NCBI RefSeq assembly: GCF_016724845.1
Contig: NZ_CP068082.1
Coordinates: forward strand, 806,001 to 870,000
Source of the DNA: Sphingobacterium spiritivorum
GTDB lineage: Bacteria; Bacteroidota; Bacteroidia; Sphingobacteriales; Sphingobacteriaceae
DNA: 64,000 nucleotides
Direction of reading: 5' to 3'
Shown here: positions 44,806-53,171 of the stretch, in pieces
How positions within the stretch are numbered: the first letter of the stretch is position 1
How the letters are laid out: the number at the start of each line of letters is the position of its first letter
The notes under the pieces: generated by a model
Seen by the model: only the letters and a program-made list of their open reading frames with translations
What the model was told of the DNA's origin: nothing
Databases searched by the model: none
Translations under genes and position numbers: made by a program

Positions 44806-46089
44806 TTAATATTTATAAAAGTTTTTTGTCAGATTTCTCCAGATTCTTTTTAGTATCGACTCTTCTTCTGTAATAATCTCCACATCTGCAAGCAGTCTGG
44901 GGCGGAGTCTGATCAGTGAATCCTGAGGTTTACGCTCAATACTGACCATAGAAAGAAAGAGGCTGTCTTTTATCGGAATATCGCTTATCGATCGGATTCT
45001 ACCTTTCAGATATCCATATTCCTGATACTGAAAACCTCTAACCTTGATCATCACTTCCTGCCCTATCTTTATTTTTCCAAATTCCAATTGTGGTAGTTGC
45101 ATCTCTCCATAATACCTCTCATTTTTGGAATTTATGTAAAATACATCGCTGGATATAGGCAAAAACTGATTTTCCTGAATAGCGCTACCATATATTACAT
45201 ACCCGGAACTTGGGGCGACAAGGACATACTGCTTTTTCCAGTTTTCGATTTCACTGATCAGACTATTCAGTGACTGATAGATTTTTTTCTTCTCATCGGA
45301 TATTTTACTATCTAAATCGGATAGTTCTTTTATTCTGGCTAAGGAAGCGGACTGATTATTCAACAGGTTATTCTCTGCCAGAGGAATACCCTGTTTTTTA
45401 GAAATAAGTAAAGCCTCCTGCTTCTGAAGTTCCATCGGACTGATCACTTTTTTTTCTGCAAGTATTTTATATTTTTCATATTCCTTTTCTGCCAGATTGA
45501 TTTCTCTCTTCTGAAGCGCATACGAATCCTGTATACGCTTATTTTGTTCGCCAATGTTATCCATTTCTTTGCGCAGTATACTCCGCTTCCGGAAATAGAT
45601 TCCATCATCTCTGGCTGCCAGATAATTCAGGTAAGCCTGATAAAAATTTTGATATGCACTCTGAACTTCTCCCAGCTCCAGATCAACAGGAGAAGTTATA
45701 TTCTTTAACTCCAGATTCTGATTATCCTCAGACTTCTGAACTCTTTTCAATTTTTCAAGAAGATTTAGTATCTGGTCATGATTTCCTGTACTTTCCATGT
45801 ATGCCAGCGTCTCAAATTGGTTAACCCATTCCCCATCTTTTACCAAAAGCTGAACTATACTTCCTGCTATCTTATTTACGACGGACTTGGGAGCATTATC
45901 TGTCGTAATTTTCATCGTCGCAGTGATCATTTGCGGATACCGTATAAAAGCGGTCATGCCAAAAAGCATCAGCAATGTCAGAAATATAAAGGAAATCCCT
46001 CTTTTCAATAACCAGGAGGGGGGACGTGCAATAATATCCTGCATATCCTCACTATGAATATCCGTGTCGCCAAAACTTTGCTTAATCAT
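44806..46089 (-). CDS. HlyD-type membrane-fusion adaptor of the peptide exporter
   Basis: 427 residues: one N-terminal membrane helix (FIFLTLLMLFGMTAFI), half-lipoyl domains either side of a long coiled coil (about 100-265) and a C-terminal beta-barrel. This is the layout of adaptors that couple inner-membrane peptidase-ABC exporters to an outer-membrane channel. It begins 11 bases after the ABC transporter, so the two surely work together. No outer-membrane TolC partner lies in this operon; the pump may borrow one. Confidence 0.9.
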   Translation of the reverse strand: MIKQSFGDTDIHSEDMQDIIARPPSWLLKRGISFIFLTLLMLFGMTAFIRYPQMITATMKITTDNAPKSVVNKIAGSIVQLLVKDGEWVNQFETLAYMESTGNHDQILNLLEKLKRVQKSEDNQNLELKNITSPVDLELGEVQSAYQNFYQAYLNYLAARDDGIYFRKRSILRKEMDNIGEQNKRIQDSYALQKREINLAEKEYEKYKILAEKKVISPMELQKQEALLISKKQGIPLAENNLLNNQSASLARIKELSDLDSKISDEKKKIYQSLNSLISEIENWKKQYVLVAPSSGYVIYGSAIQENQFLPISSDVFYINSKNERYYGEMQLPQLEFGKIKIGQEVMIKVRGFQYQEYGYLKGRIRSISDIPIKDSLFLSMVSIERKPQDSLIRLRPRLLADVEIITEEESILKRIWRNLTKNFYKY

Positions 46090-46100
46090 AATCAGCTATT

Positions 46101-48287
46101 TTAATTACCCAGTTCCAGTTGATTTTTAACCAGTTCATAATATTGCCCTTTAAGGGCAGTCAGTTCATTATGGTTTCCCTGTTCTACAATTGATCCTCGA
46201 TCCAGTACAATAATATTATCCGCATTTTTAACTGTACTCAACCTGTGTGCGACAATGATTACTGTCCGATTTTCAAAGAAACTCTTCAGATTCTCGATGA
46301 TGACTCTTTCGTTATTGGCGTCCAGTGAATTAGTAGCCTCGTCCAGAAAAATATAATCCGGTTGTTTGTATACAGCTCTGGCGATTAGTAAACGTTGTTT
46401 CTGGCCCTGACTGATTCCTTTGCCGGCTGCACCTATTTTTGTTGCTAAACCAAAAGGTTGCTCCGCAATAAAGTCCTCGAGATTAGCCACTGTAATCGCT
46501 TTACGTAATAAATGCTCATTCACAAGCTCGTCACCCAATGCTATATTATTCGCTATCGTATCTGAGAAAATCACATTATCCTGAAGCACACTTCCACAAG
46601 AGTTTCTCCAGATGTAATGAGATATGTGTTGCAGGTTTTTACCGCCTACTGTTACCTCCCCTTTCTCATACTGATAGAAACGCATCAGAAGCTTCAGTAT
46701 AGTAGTCTTGCCACTTCCGCTCATTCCGACAATCGCCGTTGTCTTACCGGATGGAAAAGTGAGATTAAGACTGTTGAATACAGGTTCATTTCCGGCTCCG
46801 TAATATCGGAAAGTCAGATTTTTGATCACTATGGTCTTGTCCTCAGGAAGCGTTGTGATATAATCATTGGCCGGATTTTCCTCAGCTTCACTTTCATATA
46901 TTTCGTTTAGTCTTTCCAGACTCATCTTCGCATCCTGATAAGATTCCATAAATCCAAGCAACTGCTCCACAGGATTACTCACCATACCTACGATGTACTG
47001 AATAGCCATCATCCCCCCAAGCGTAATATCGCCATCAATAGCTGATTTGGCGCTGATATAGGTTATCAGAATTCCCTTAATCTGATTGATAGCCATGGAC
47101 CCTATAGACTGATATTGGGAAATAGCCAGACTCCTGACTTTAAACTTAAAAAGTCTGGCCTGAAGAGCCTCCCAGCCCCATCGTTTTTGTTTTTCCGAAT
47201 TATTCAGTTTGATATCCTTGATACTTTGAATCATCTCCACCATATAGGTTTGATTTTCTGAAGAGATCTTAAACCTTTTGTTATCCAGTTCTCGTCTATA
47301 GCGCATAAAAAAGAGTATCCAAAGCGTATACAATAGCGTAGAGACAAAGAAAACTACAAAAATGAGCTGATCATAGATAATCAGTATGGTACCAAAGACT
47401 AACATATTGACCAGTGAAAACAGCGTATTTAATGTACTGCCCGTTAGAAAAGTTTCTATACGCTGTTGATCACTCATTCGTTGCATTATATCCCCATGTG
47501 TCTTGATATCAAAAAAACTCATCGGCAATTTCATAATCCTGATCAGCAGATCCGTCAGAATAGAAATATTGACTCTGGTACTGACATGAAGCATTATCCA
47601 GGAACGAATAAAGGATACAGAAGTACTCCCTACAAACAGCATCAGTTGGGCAATCAGTATCATATTGATAAAGCTGATATTCCTGGTATTGATACCAATA
47701 TCTACTACGGATTGGGTCAGAAAGGGAGTAATAAGCTGCAGGAGCGTCCCTAATAACATTCCTAATAGGAGCTGGAAGAACAGTTTTTTATATTTAAAAA
47801 AATAGGTTATTATTCTCTCCCACTGCATATTGTTAGTGGAATCTTCTTCTTCAAGGCTATAAAATTCAGGCCCCGGACTCAACACCAGCGATAGCCCAGC
47901 ATGCAGTTCTTTTGAGGAAAACCAATTGGCTGCGAATTCCTTTTCATCATAACTGATTAACCCGGCTCCGGGATCTGACAGATAATATTTTTTATTCGTA
48001 ATCCGATAAAGTACGACAAAGTGATTTTGGTTCCAGTGCAGGATACAGGGTAATTCTATTTCTTTAAGTTGATCCAGATTCAGACGTACCCCATATGTAC
48101 GAAAACCCGACTTCTCAGCTGCCTCAGATATTCCCAAAAGATTGACTCCGTCTTTTGTCGTATAACACAATTTCCTGATTTTATGAATAGATACAGCCCG
48201 TCCATAAAATTTGAAAATAATCCGCAGACAGGTGGCACCACAGTCCATCTGATCCATTTGTGTGTAATGTGGAAATCGCTTTTTCAA
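46101..48287 (-). CDS. Peptidase-containing ABC transporter (C39, bacteriocin-type)
   Basis: 728 residues. Residues 1-135 form a C39 cysteine peptidase with Cys16 (MDCGATC), His89 (NHFVVLY) and Asp105 (LSDPG), which would cut leaders after Gly-Gly. Six membrane helices follow, then the ATPase with Walker A GMSGSGKTT, signature ISQGQKQR and Walker B YIFLDEATNSLD. It cleaves and exports the two GG-leader peptides encoded upstream in the operon. All catalytic residues are intact. Confidence 0.96.
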   Translation of the reverse strand: MKKRFPHYTQMDQMDCGATCLRIIFKFYGRAVSIHKIRKLCYTTKDGVNLLGISEAAEKSGFRTYGVRLNLDQLKEIELPCILHWNQNHFVVLYRITNKKYYLSDPGAGLISYDEKEFAANWFSSKELHAGLSLVLSPGPEFYSLEEEDSTNNMQWERIITYFFKYKKLFFQLLLGMLLGTLLQLITPFLTQSVVDIGINTRNISFINMILIAQLMLFVGSTSVSFIRSWIMLHVSTRVNISILTDLLIRIMKLPMSFFDIKTHGDIMQRMSDQQRIETFLTGSTLNTLFSLVNMLVFGTILIIYDQLIFVVFFVSTLLYTLWILFFMRYRRELDNKRFKISSENQTYMVEMIQSIKDIKLNNSEKQKRWGWEALQARLFKFKVRSLAISQYQSIGSMAINQIKGILITYISAKSAIDGDITLGGMMAIQYIVGMVSNPVEQLLGFMESYQDAKMSLERLNEIYESEAEENPANDYITTLPEDKTIVIKNLTFRYYGAGNEPVFNSLNLTFPSGKTTAIVGMSGSGKTTILKLLMRFYQYEKGEVTVGGKNLQHISHYIWRNSCGSVLQDNVIFSDTIANNIALGDELVNEHLLRKAITVANLEDFIAEQPFGLATKIGAAGKGISQGQKQRLLIARAVYKQPDYIFLDEATNSLDANNERVIIENLKSFFENRTVIIVAHRLSTVKNADNIIVLDRGSIVEQGNHNELTALKGQYYELVKNQLELGN

Positions 48288-48341
48288 TTTTTAGGATTCT
48301 TCGGGTTTTATTATACAGATGTATTACTATAAGTTGGTTCG

Positions 48342-49010
48342 TTACTCATCGCCTTGAATAGTACAAGCCTTTAATTTCTCCTTTATCTGATAGATCTTAT
48401 CCAGTTTTTTCATACTGTTTTCAAAGAGCAAACTATACCGCGCCGTATCCAATCCAGGTACAGGTATATCTGAATATCCAAAATCTTTATGAACAGAGAT
48501 AAAAGGATAAAATATCATTTTATGACTAGTCATATGCGAGAATTTTAGATCGGCTGCATCCTCAGCTCCGAAAGGTTCCGAAAGTATTTCATCAAAAAAA
48601 CTTTTGAAAATAATAGTAAATTGTGTGTATTGAAAAAAATCTACCCAACATCGGTTTGTGCTCAGTGGAATAGCCTGATTAAAATTGCTTACTCCTCCTA
48701 ATAAAATCTTAGCTCCTTCTTCATTGGATTCAATAATATTACGAAAGAGTATTTCCTTCGTGTAATCTGAGGTAAACTTATGATCGTCTTCACACAGTAT
48801 CATTACATCATCATCATTATCTTTTGCCATTTTCACAGCCTTAACAATACTCATCCAAAGCCCATAATTTCCCCTTTCATGCTTACAAGCTTCAATAATT
48901 GTAATATAAAATTCGGACTTATCTTTGAACTGAGTCATACTATGTTTTAATCTATCCTTTCTTTCAGGAAGATTGATAAGATATACAGGGATTACTAATT
49001 CTTCATACAT
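48342..49010 (-). CDS. EDDH-type glycosyltransferase (GT25-like), copy a
   Basis: 222 residues. The start VIPVYLINLPERKDRLKHSM is the N-terminal signature of GT25-type (LPS/glycoprotein) transferases, and the metal/nucleotide-sugar motif is LCEDDHKF (Glu74-Asp75-Asp76-His77). It lacks a signal peptide or membrane segment. It is about the same length as the adjacent copy b and shares all blocks, so the pair arose by tandem duplication. Its place between the peptide genes and the exporter suggests that it acts on the peptide before export. Confidence 0.78.
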   Translation of the reverse strand: MYEELVIPVYLINLPERKDRLKHSMTQFKDKSEFYITIIEACKHERGNYGLWMSIVKAVKMAKDNDDDVMILCEDDHKFTSDYTKEILFRNIIESNEEGAKILLGGVSNFNQAIPLSTNRCWVDFFQYTQFTIIFKSFFDEILSEPFGAEDAADLKFSHMTSHKMIFYPFISVHKDFGYSDIPVPGLDTARYSLLFENSMKKLDKIYQIKEKLKACTIQGDE

Positions 49011-49013
49011 AAC

Positions 49014-49664
49014 TCAAAATTTAAGATTATAAAATTTACGGACAGTATCCATGTGATCCAATTTAAGCTCGCTATGGATAAACAATTCGTTTACATAACC
49101 TTCTTCTGAATTTCTGGAGGTGACATCAGAATAACCAAATTCCCGCTGTACAGAAACAAAGGGGAACATAACATACTTACTCTCTGTAAGCTCTGCAATC
49201 TTAAAATCGGCATTTTCGTGCGCATCAAAGGTTGCATTCAATATGCAATCGAAAAAAGAACTGTACATAATTACAAACTGTGTCGCATTAAAACTATTAA
49301 TCCAGAAAAGATTTGGGTGAACCTGCGTCATATAGTCAAACCAACTTATCCCCCCCAGTAGAATATTGGCTCCAAATCTTTCACCCCTTTCTATATTCTT
49401 TAGCAACTGATTGTAATTATAGTTCTCTGTAAACTGATGATCATCTTCACAAATTATTATCAGATCTTCACCCTTTTCCTTAGCCAGTTTTACAACCGCT
49501 GTTATACTTTTCCAAAGCCCTACTGCACCTATAGCATCCCGGATAGCTTCAAATAAAAATATCTCAAATTCAGGCTTATCTTTAAATTCATTAAGGATAT
49601 GCGTTTGTCTGTCGATCCTTTCTTTTAGATTGATAATGTATACAGGTATTTTAAAGTCATGCAT
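49014..49664 (-). CDS. EDDH-type glycosyltransferase (GT25-like), copy b
   Basis: 216 residues with IPVYIINLKERIDRQTHIL at the start and ICEDDHQF (Glu73-Asp74-Asp75-His76) as the metal motif. It also has FGYSDV near the C-terminus, matching FGYSDI in copy a. It lies 3 bases before copy a and 14 after the TlpA-type gene. Two diverged paralogs suggest two successive glycosyl transfers or two different peptide substrates, matching two precursors. The link to peptide modification is inferred from order only. Confidence 0.78.
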   Translation of the reverse strand: MHDFKIPVYIINLKERIDRQTHILNEFKDKPEFEIFLFEAIRDAIGAVGLWKSITAVVKLAKEKGEDLIIICEDDHQFTENYNYNQLLKNIERGERFGANILLGGISWFDYMTQVHPNLFWINSFNATQFVIMYSSFFDCILNATFDAHENADFKIAELTESKYVMFPFVSVQREFGYSDVTSRNSEEGYVNELFIHSELKLDHMDTVRKFYNLKF

Positions 49665-49678
49665 AGATTTAATATAAT

Positions 49679-51190
49679 TTATTCCTTTAGCGCATTTTCA
49701 ATCCACTCAATTGCTTTTTCATTTCCCATATAACCACCAAGACTTTTTTGAGACAATTCGCCCCTTTTGTTAAAAATCAAATAGCTCGGAATATATTTTA
49801 CACCGTATGTGTCTGATATTAAGGACAATTGGTTATTGTAAAGATAATAATGTTCTCCTTCGAAAAGATTGACATAATTATTCCATCCGGTATAATCAGA
49901 GGTTTCATCGGTCAGGTAAACAAAAATTACATCATCACGATCAGCGAATCTCTTCTTTACTCCCTTGATTTTATCAAATGCTTCAATACATGGTCCACAC
50001 CAAGTAGCCCAAAAATCCACAATAATAACCTTATCTTTATATTTTGCTATAATGTCATTCATAACCAGTATTTTGCTTTTTTCAAAAGCAAAATAGTATT
50101 TACCCGATTTCTTAGAATTTACAGTATTATAGTTCTGAACATTAATATCATTCTGATACAGGATATAGTTAACAAGATCTCTGTTTTCTAAAAAAGATAT
50201 AATATTAAATTTATCTTCATCAGATAATGATAAACCATTATTTATTTGTCCTATATAGGCATTTGCGACCATCATATCTAAGAATAAATTTTCATCCTGA
50301 GAAAAATAACGCCCAAAAATATTCTTCAATAAATTCTTGTACACCTTAATTCCTACTGTACTAATCAATGGTAGTTTAAGCAAAGAATCTTGTCGGATAC
50401 TACTCAAAAGATTAAAATAAGAATCTGATGAAATAAGCGAAATTGTGTCTTGATATCGACTATCTATTATAGCATCATAATAGCTTTGATCGCGAGGAGG
50501 AATATACTTAAGGATGTCTAATGAATCTAAACCAATAGTCATATTATGAAGCTTAACTAAATCACTATAATCCTTTATCAAAGAATATATATAAAAGTCC
50601 TTTATACCCCTTTTATATTGCATTTTAAGTTGATCAGATTTGACATTTACACTTAATTTTTCTATCATCTCATCAACATTCTTAAGTCGGAAATCTCTAA
50701 AATCATTTGCCGTTTTAAAAGCGGCTTCTACGCCTTTTACTTTTAACATAGATTTATATCGATATTCAAAAGAATTCTTGATTAATGCGGGCAACAGATA
50801 TGAATTATCAAAAAACTCTTTGAAACAACCTTCATATTTCATTTCAAAATCAATATAATTCTTAAAAAATATGCTTAAAATATCTGATTGATTTGGCAAT
50901 AAAACAGAACTTATATACCGACCATTAATATTGAAATAAATAATAGTTGGTCCAAAAGTATAACATGACAATAAAAAAGTTGAATCATTAATGGTCTGAA
51001 ATTTTTCTGGCTTTGCCTGTGATAGTGGGTTAGATATGTACGGAGTTGAAATATCAACTGAGTCCGGATAAGTCCCGGATAACTTTATCGTTAAAAAAGT
51101 GTATCCACTTTTTGTAAAATAGCTTTCCTGCGCATCTAACTGAAAAATTGACCCGTAAACAAGAATTAGTAGAACGATATATTTATTCAT
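49679..51190 (-). CDS. TlpA-type thiol-disulfide protein with long N-terminal region
   Basis: 503 residues from the ATG at 51190 (MNKYIVLLILVYGSIFQLDAQ, a signal peptide); longer starts up to 51337 would run through the precursor-peptide gene. About 330 residues of mostly helical sequence of unknown function precede a C-terminal thioredoxin fold with FWATWCGPC (Cys398, Cys401). It would act in the periplasm on disulfides. It directly follows precursor 1, as the other TlpA-type gene follows precursor 2, so each peptide seems to come with its own oxidoreductase. Confidence 0.85.
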   Translation of the reverse strand: MNKYIVLLILVYGSIFQLDAQESYFTKSGYTFLTIKLSGTYPDSVDISTPYISNPLSQAKPEKFQTINDSTFLLSCYTFGPTIIYFNINGRYISSVLLPNQSDILSIFFKNYIDFEMKYEGCFKEFFDNSYLLPALIKNSFEYRYKSMLKVKGVEAAFKTANDFRDFRLKNVDEMIEKLSVNVKSDQLKMQYKRGIKDFYIYSLIKDYSDLVKLHNMTIGLDSLDILKYIPPRDQSYYDAIIDSRYQDTISLISSDSYFNLLSSIRQDSLLKLPLISTVGIKVYKNLLKNIFGRYFSQDENLFLDMMVANAYIGQINNGLSLSDEDKFNIISFLENRDLVNYILYQNDINVQNYNTVNSKKSGKYYFAFEKSKILVMNDIIAKYKDKVIIVDFWATWCGPCIEAFDKIKGVKKRFADRDDVIFVYLTDETSDYTGWNNYVNLFEGEHYYLYNNQLSLISDTYGVKYIPSYLIFNKRGELSQKSLGGYMGNEKAIEWIENALKE

Positions 51191-51270
51191 AAAAATTTCA
51201 CTTAGCACGTTAGTAAGAAGCTTATTGCACATAAAAATATGTGCAATAAGCTGAAAGTATCCAAAATTTA

Positions 51271-51477
51271 TTACATGCAACCGTATATTCCATGGTAATA
51301 TCCACAGGTTCCGGGTCTGCAATCCGTAGTTACACAATATACTTGTCCCCCTCCCCTACATGGGACAGGACATCCTCCACTACCACCATTATCACGAAAT
51401 CCACCCATAATCTGTTTTAGCTCATCACGTGAAAGAAGTTCTTCCGTTTTAATTGATTTTAAACTAATCTTTTTCAT
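51271..51477 (-). CDS. GG-leader six-cysteine precursor peptide 1
   Basis: 68 residues: a 26-residue leader ending LLSRDELKQIMGG and a 42-residue core with six cysteines (CPVPC, then four single Cys) rich in Gly and Tyr. The leader matches the GG-leader natural-product precursors of Bacteroidota (TIGR04149-like). Export with cleavage after Gly26 by the C39 transporter at 46101 is expected. Six Cys allow three disulfides, which fits the VKOR/thioredoxin and TlpA neighbours. The leader is identical to that of precursor 2, the cores share only the first residues after the cleavage site. Confidence 0.88.
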   Translation of the reverse strand: MKKISLKSIKTEELLSRDELKQIMGGFRDNGGSGGCPVPCRGGGQVYCVTTDCRPGTCGYYHGIYGCM

Positions 51478-51603
51478 ATTTTTATTTTTTTAAGTTTATG
51501 ATGTCCCTTCACTCCGGGATATCGATCGGAGGGCCTTTTTCAGGGAACCTTCTGTGACCCGGATCTGCTTGCAATCTGCCCGGGTCTCTTTTCTACGTAG
51601 TAT
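51378..51603 (-). repeat. Duplicated UTR-plus-leader cassette, copy 1
   Basis: About 226 bp nearly identical to 52945-53170 (offset 1567). It begins just after the stop codon of the upstream TlpA-type gene, covers the whole 5' UTR and leader of precursor 1 and stops in the core. Its minus-strand UTR has a stem GACCCGGG/TCCGGGTC (closing G-T wobble) and a CTCCG/CGGAG stem. Confidence 0.88.
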
Positions 51604-51604
51604 G

Positions 51605-52762
51605 TTATTCTTTATACTTATTTTCTGTGTAAAAAATATCCTTAAGCTTTTTCTGCAATTGTTCTCCTGTCAATTCTCTGGCTATAATCTTTCCTTCCGG
51701 ATCTATCAGAAAACTATCAGGAATAGATTCAACAAAATATTGTTTAGCCACTGCATTCCGCAATCCTTTCAGATCAGATACATGAATCCAATCCAGTTTA
51801 TCTTCCCGGATAGCTTTTAACCAGGCTTCCCGGGAATGATCCAACGATACTCCGATAATTTCAAAACCCAGGTCTTTATATTTTTGATAGGACGCTTTAA
51901 GTGAAGGATATTCTTTTCTACACGGACCGCACCAGCTTGCCCAAAATTCGACCAGTACATATTTACCCCTGTAATCTGTCAGAGATATAATATTACCAGA
52001 AGTATCCTGCTGCTCAAAAGAAGGAAATACCTGCCCCAGGCTGAGATTTTTCACTGATTCTAAACGCTTTCTTATTTCCCTGCCAGTATATGTATTCAAC
52101 AGAGAATCATCAAAATTAGCCAGTTGCTCATTTATAAATCGATGATCCGGATTTGTTTTACGGGATTTAGTATACAAGAGATGCAGAGAATAATACAAAT
52201 TTTTGTTCTTTTTGATAAAATCACTACTTACACTATCATATATTTGGGATACTACAAAATCAGTAAGCGATTCATTAGTACGACTCTTCCATTCTTTCAG
52301 AGCCTTATCACTATAATCATTGTATCTTCTATCCAGAATCTCAGTCTCCGAATTTATTACATCGGATTGTTTATCAACAGAGCTAAGGGTAAGTCCGCTT
52401 TTTCCCTTAACTAACCATCCTGTTTTACCTTTAAACAAAATTGTTTTACGAGGTTCTACCCATAAAGTGTAACATGTAAAAGGGCCGACTATTGTAGAAT
52501 CATACTTATTTTCAATACTCATGAAAAGAAGACTAGGTTCTGTAATATTTCCTGTAAATTTAAATTTTCTATTTACATCTAATGTAATTGTATCTTTTAT
52601 TTCAACTCCATTTTTATAATAGGAAATAAAATAGGATGCGAACGGAACAGTATCTACAATTCCTTTTATAGTAAATTTATTATACTCTTGAGAATAATCC
52701 AAAACAGGGAATAATCCAAAACAGATTAATGTAAATAAAAATAATCGAAGTATTACAATCAT
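51605..52762 (-). CDS. TlpA-type thiol-disulfide protein with DUF4369-like N-terminus
   Basis: 385 residues: signal peptide (IVILRLFLFTLICFGLF), a beta-rich N-terminal domain resembling DUF4369 (FTIKGIVDTVPFASYFISYY), a helical middle and a C-terminal AhpC/TSA-type thioredoxin domain with FWASWCGPC (Cys278, Cys281). This architecture is common in Bacteroidota. It follows precursor 2 by about 70 bases. In this operon it may reduce or isomerise disulfides of the exported peptide; a general periplasmic role is the alternative. Confidence 0.88.
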   Translation of the reverse strand: MIVILRLFLFTLICFGLFPVLDYSQEYNKFTIKGIVDTVPFASYFISYYKNGVEIKDTITLDVNRKFKFTGNITEPSLLFMSIENKYDSTIVGPFTCYTLWVEPRKTILFKGKTGWLVKGKSGLTLSSVDKQSDVINSETEILDRRYNDYSDKALKEWKSRTNESLTDFVVSQIYDSVSSDFIKKNKNLYYSLHLLYTKSRKTNPDHRFINEQLANFDDSLLNTYTGREIRKRLESVKNLSLGQVFPSFEQQDTSGNIISLTDYRGKYVLVEFWASWCGPCRKEYPSLKASYQKYKDLGFEIIGVSLDHSREAWLKAIREDKLDWIHVSDLKGLRNAVAKQYFVESIPDSFLIDPEGKIIARELTGEQLQKKLKDIFYTENKYKE

Positions 52763-52831
52763 ATTTCCTTAACAGCCAAAACAAATTAAAAATCAACAAA
52801 TTGGAAAGAAAACTCTCTCCAATTTCTAAAA

Positions 52832-53044
52832 CTATTGTGTACAGTATCCATAATAGCCTCCTGAAGGACCGTTACAATTGCGGCAAACTTTACCATCTTT
52901 ACTGCTGTTACAATCAGCAGATGTATTACAATTACACTTACTACCACTACCACCATTATCACTAAATCCTCCCATAATCTGCTTTAGCTCATCACGTGAA
53001 AGAAGTTCTTCCGTTTTAATTGATTTTAAACTAATCTTTTTCAT
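52832..53044 (-). CDS. GG-leader six-cysteine precursor peptide 2
   Basis: 70 residues: leader identical to precursor 1 (26 residues, ending MGG), core of 44 residues starting FSDNGGSGSK and containing six cysteines (CNC, then DC, VC, NC and YC). The core is rich in Ser, Asn, Gly and Lys, offering several Ser/Thr for glycosylation. The Cys spacing differs from precursor 1. It is the first peptide gene of the operon and would be cut and exported by the C39 transporter. An antimicrobial role is plausible; no separate immunity gene was recognised. Confidence 0.88.
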   Translation of the reverse strand: MKKISLKSIKTEELLSRDELKQIMGGFSDNGGSGSKCNCNTSADCNSSKDGKVCRNCNGPSGGYYGYCTQ

Positions 53045-53170
53045 ATTTTTATTTTTTTAAGTTTATGATGTCCCTTCACTCCGGGATATCGATCGGAGGG
53101 CCTTTTTCAGGGAACCTTCTGTGACCCGGGTCTGCTTGCAATCTGCCCGGGTCTCTTTTCTACGTAGTAT
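52945..53170 (-). repeat. Duplicated UTR-plus-leader cassette, copy 2
   Basis: Partner of 51378-51603 with only a few mismatches. It starts one base past the stop of the VKOR fusion gene and ends in the core of precursor 2. Here the first UTR stem is perfect (GACCCGGG/CCCGGGTC); in copy 1 the same pair is kept as a wobble, which hints that the RNA structure matters. Confidence 0.88.
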
Positions 53171-53171
53171 C

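Noticed and set aside
51478-51603. Structured UTR of the precursors as a known riboswitch
   Set aside because: No conserved core of TPP, SAM, cobalamin or other riboswitches was recognised; only simple stems are visible.
51271-53044. Precursors as lanthipeptides or sactipeptides
   Set aside because: No LanB, LanC, LanM, radical-SAM or YcaO enzyme is encoded nearby; the redox genes fit disulfides better.
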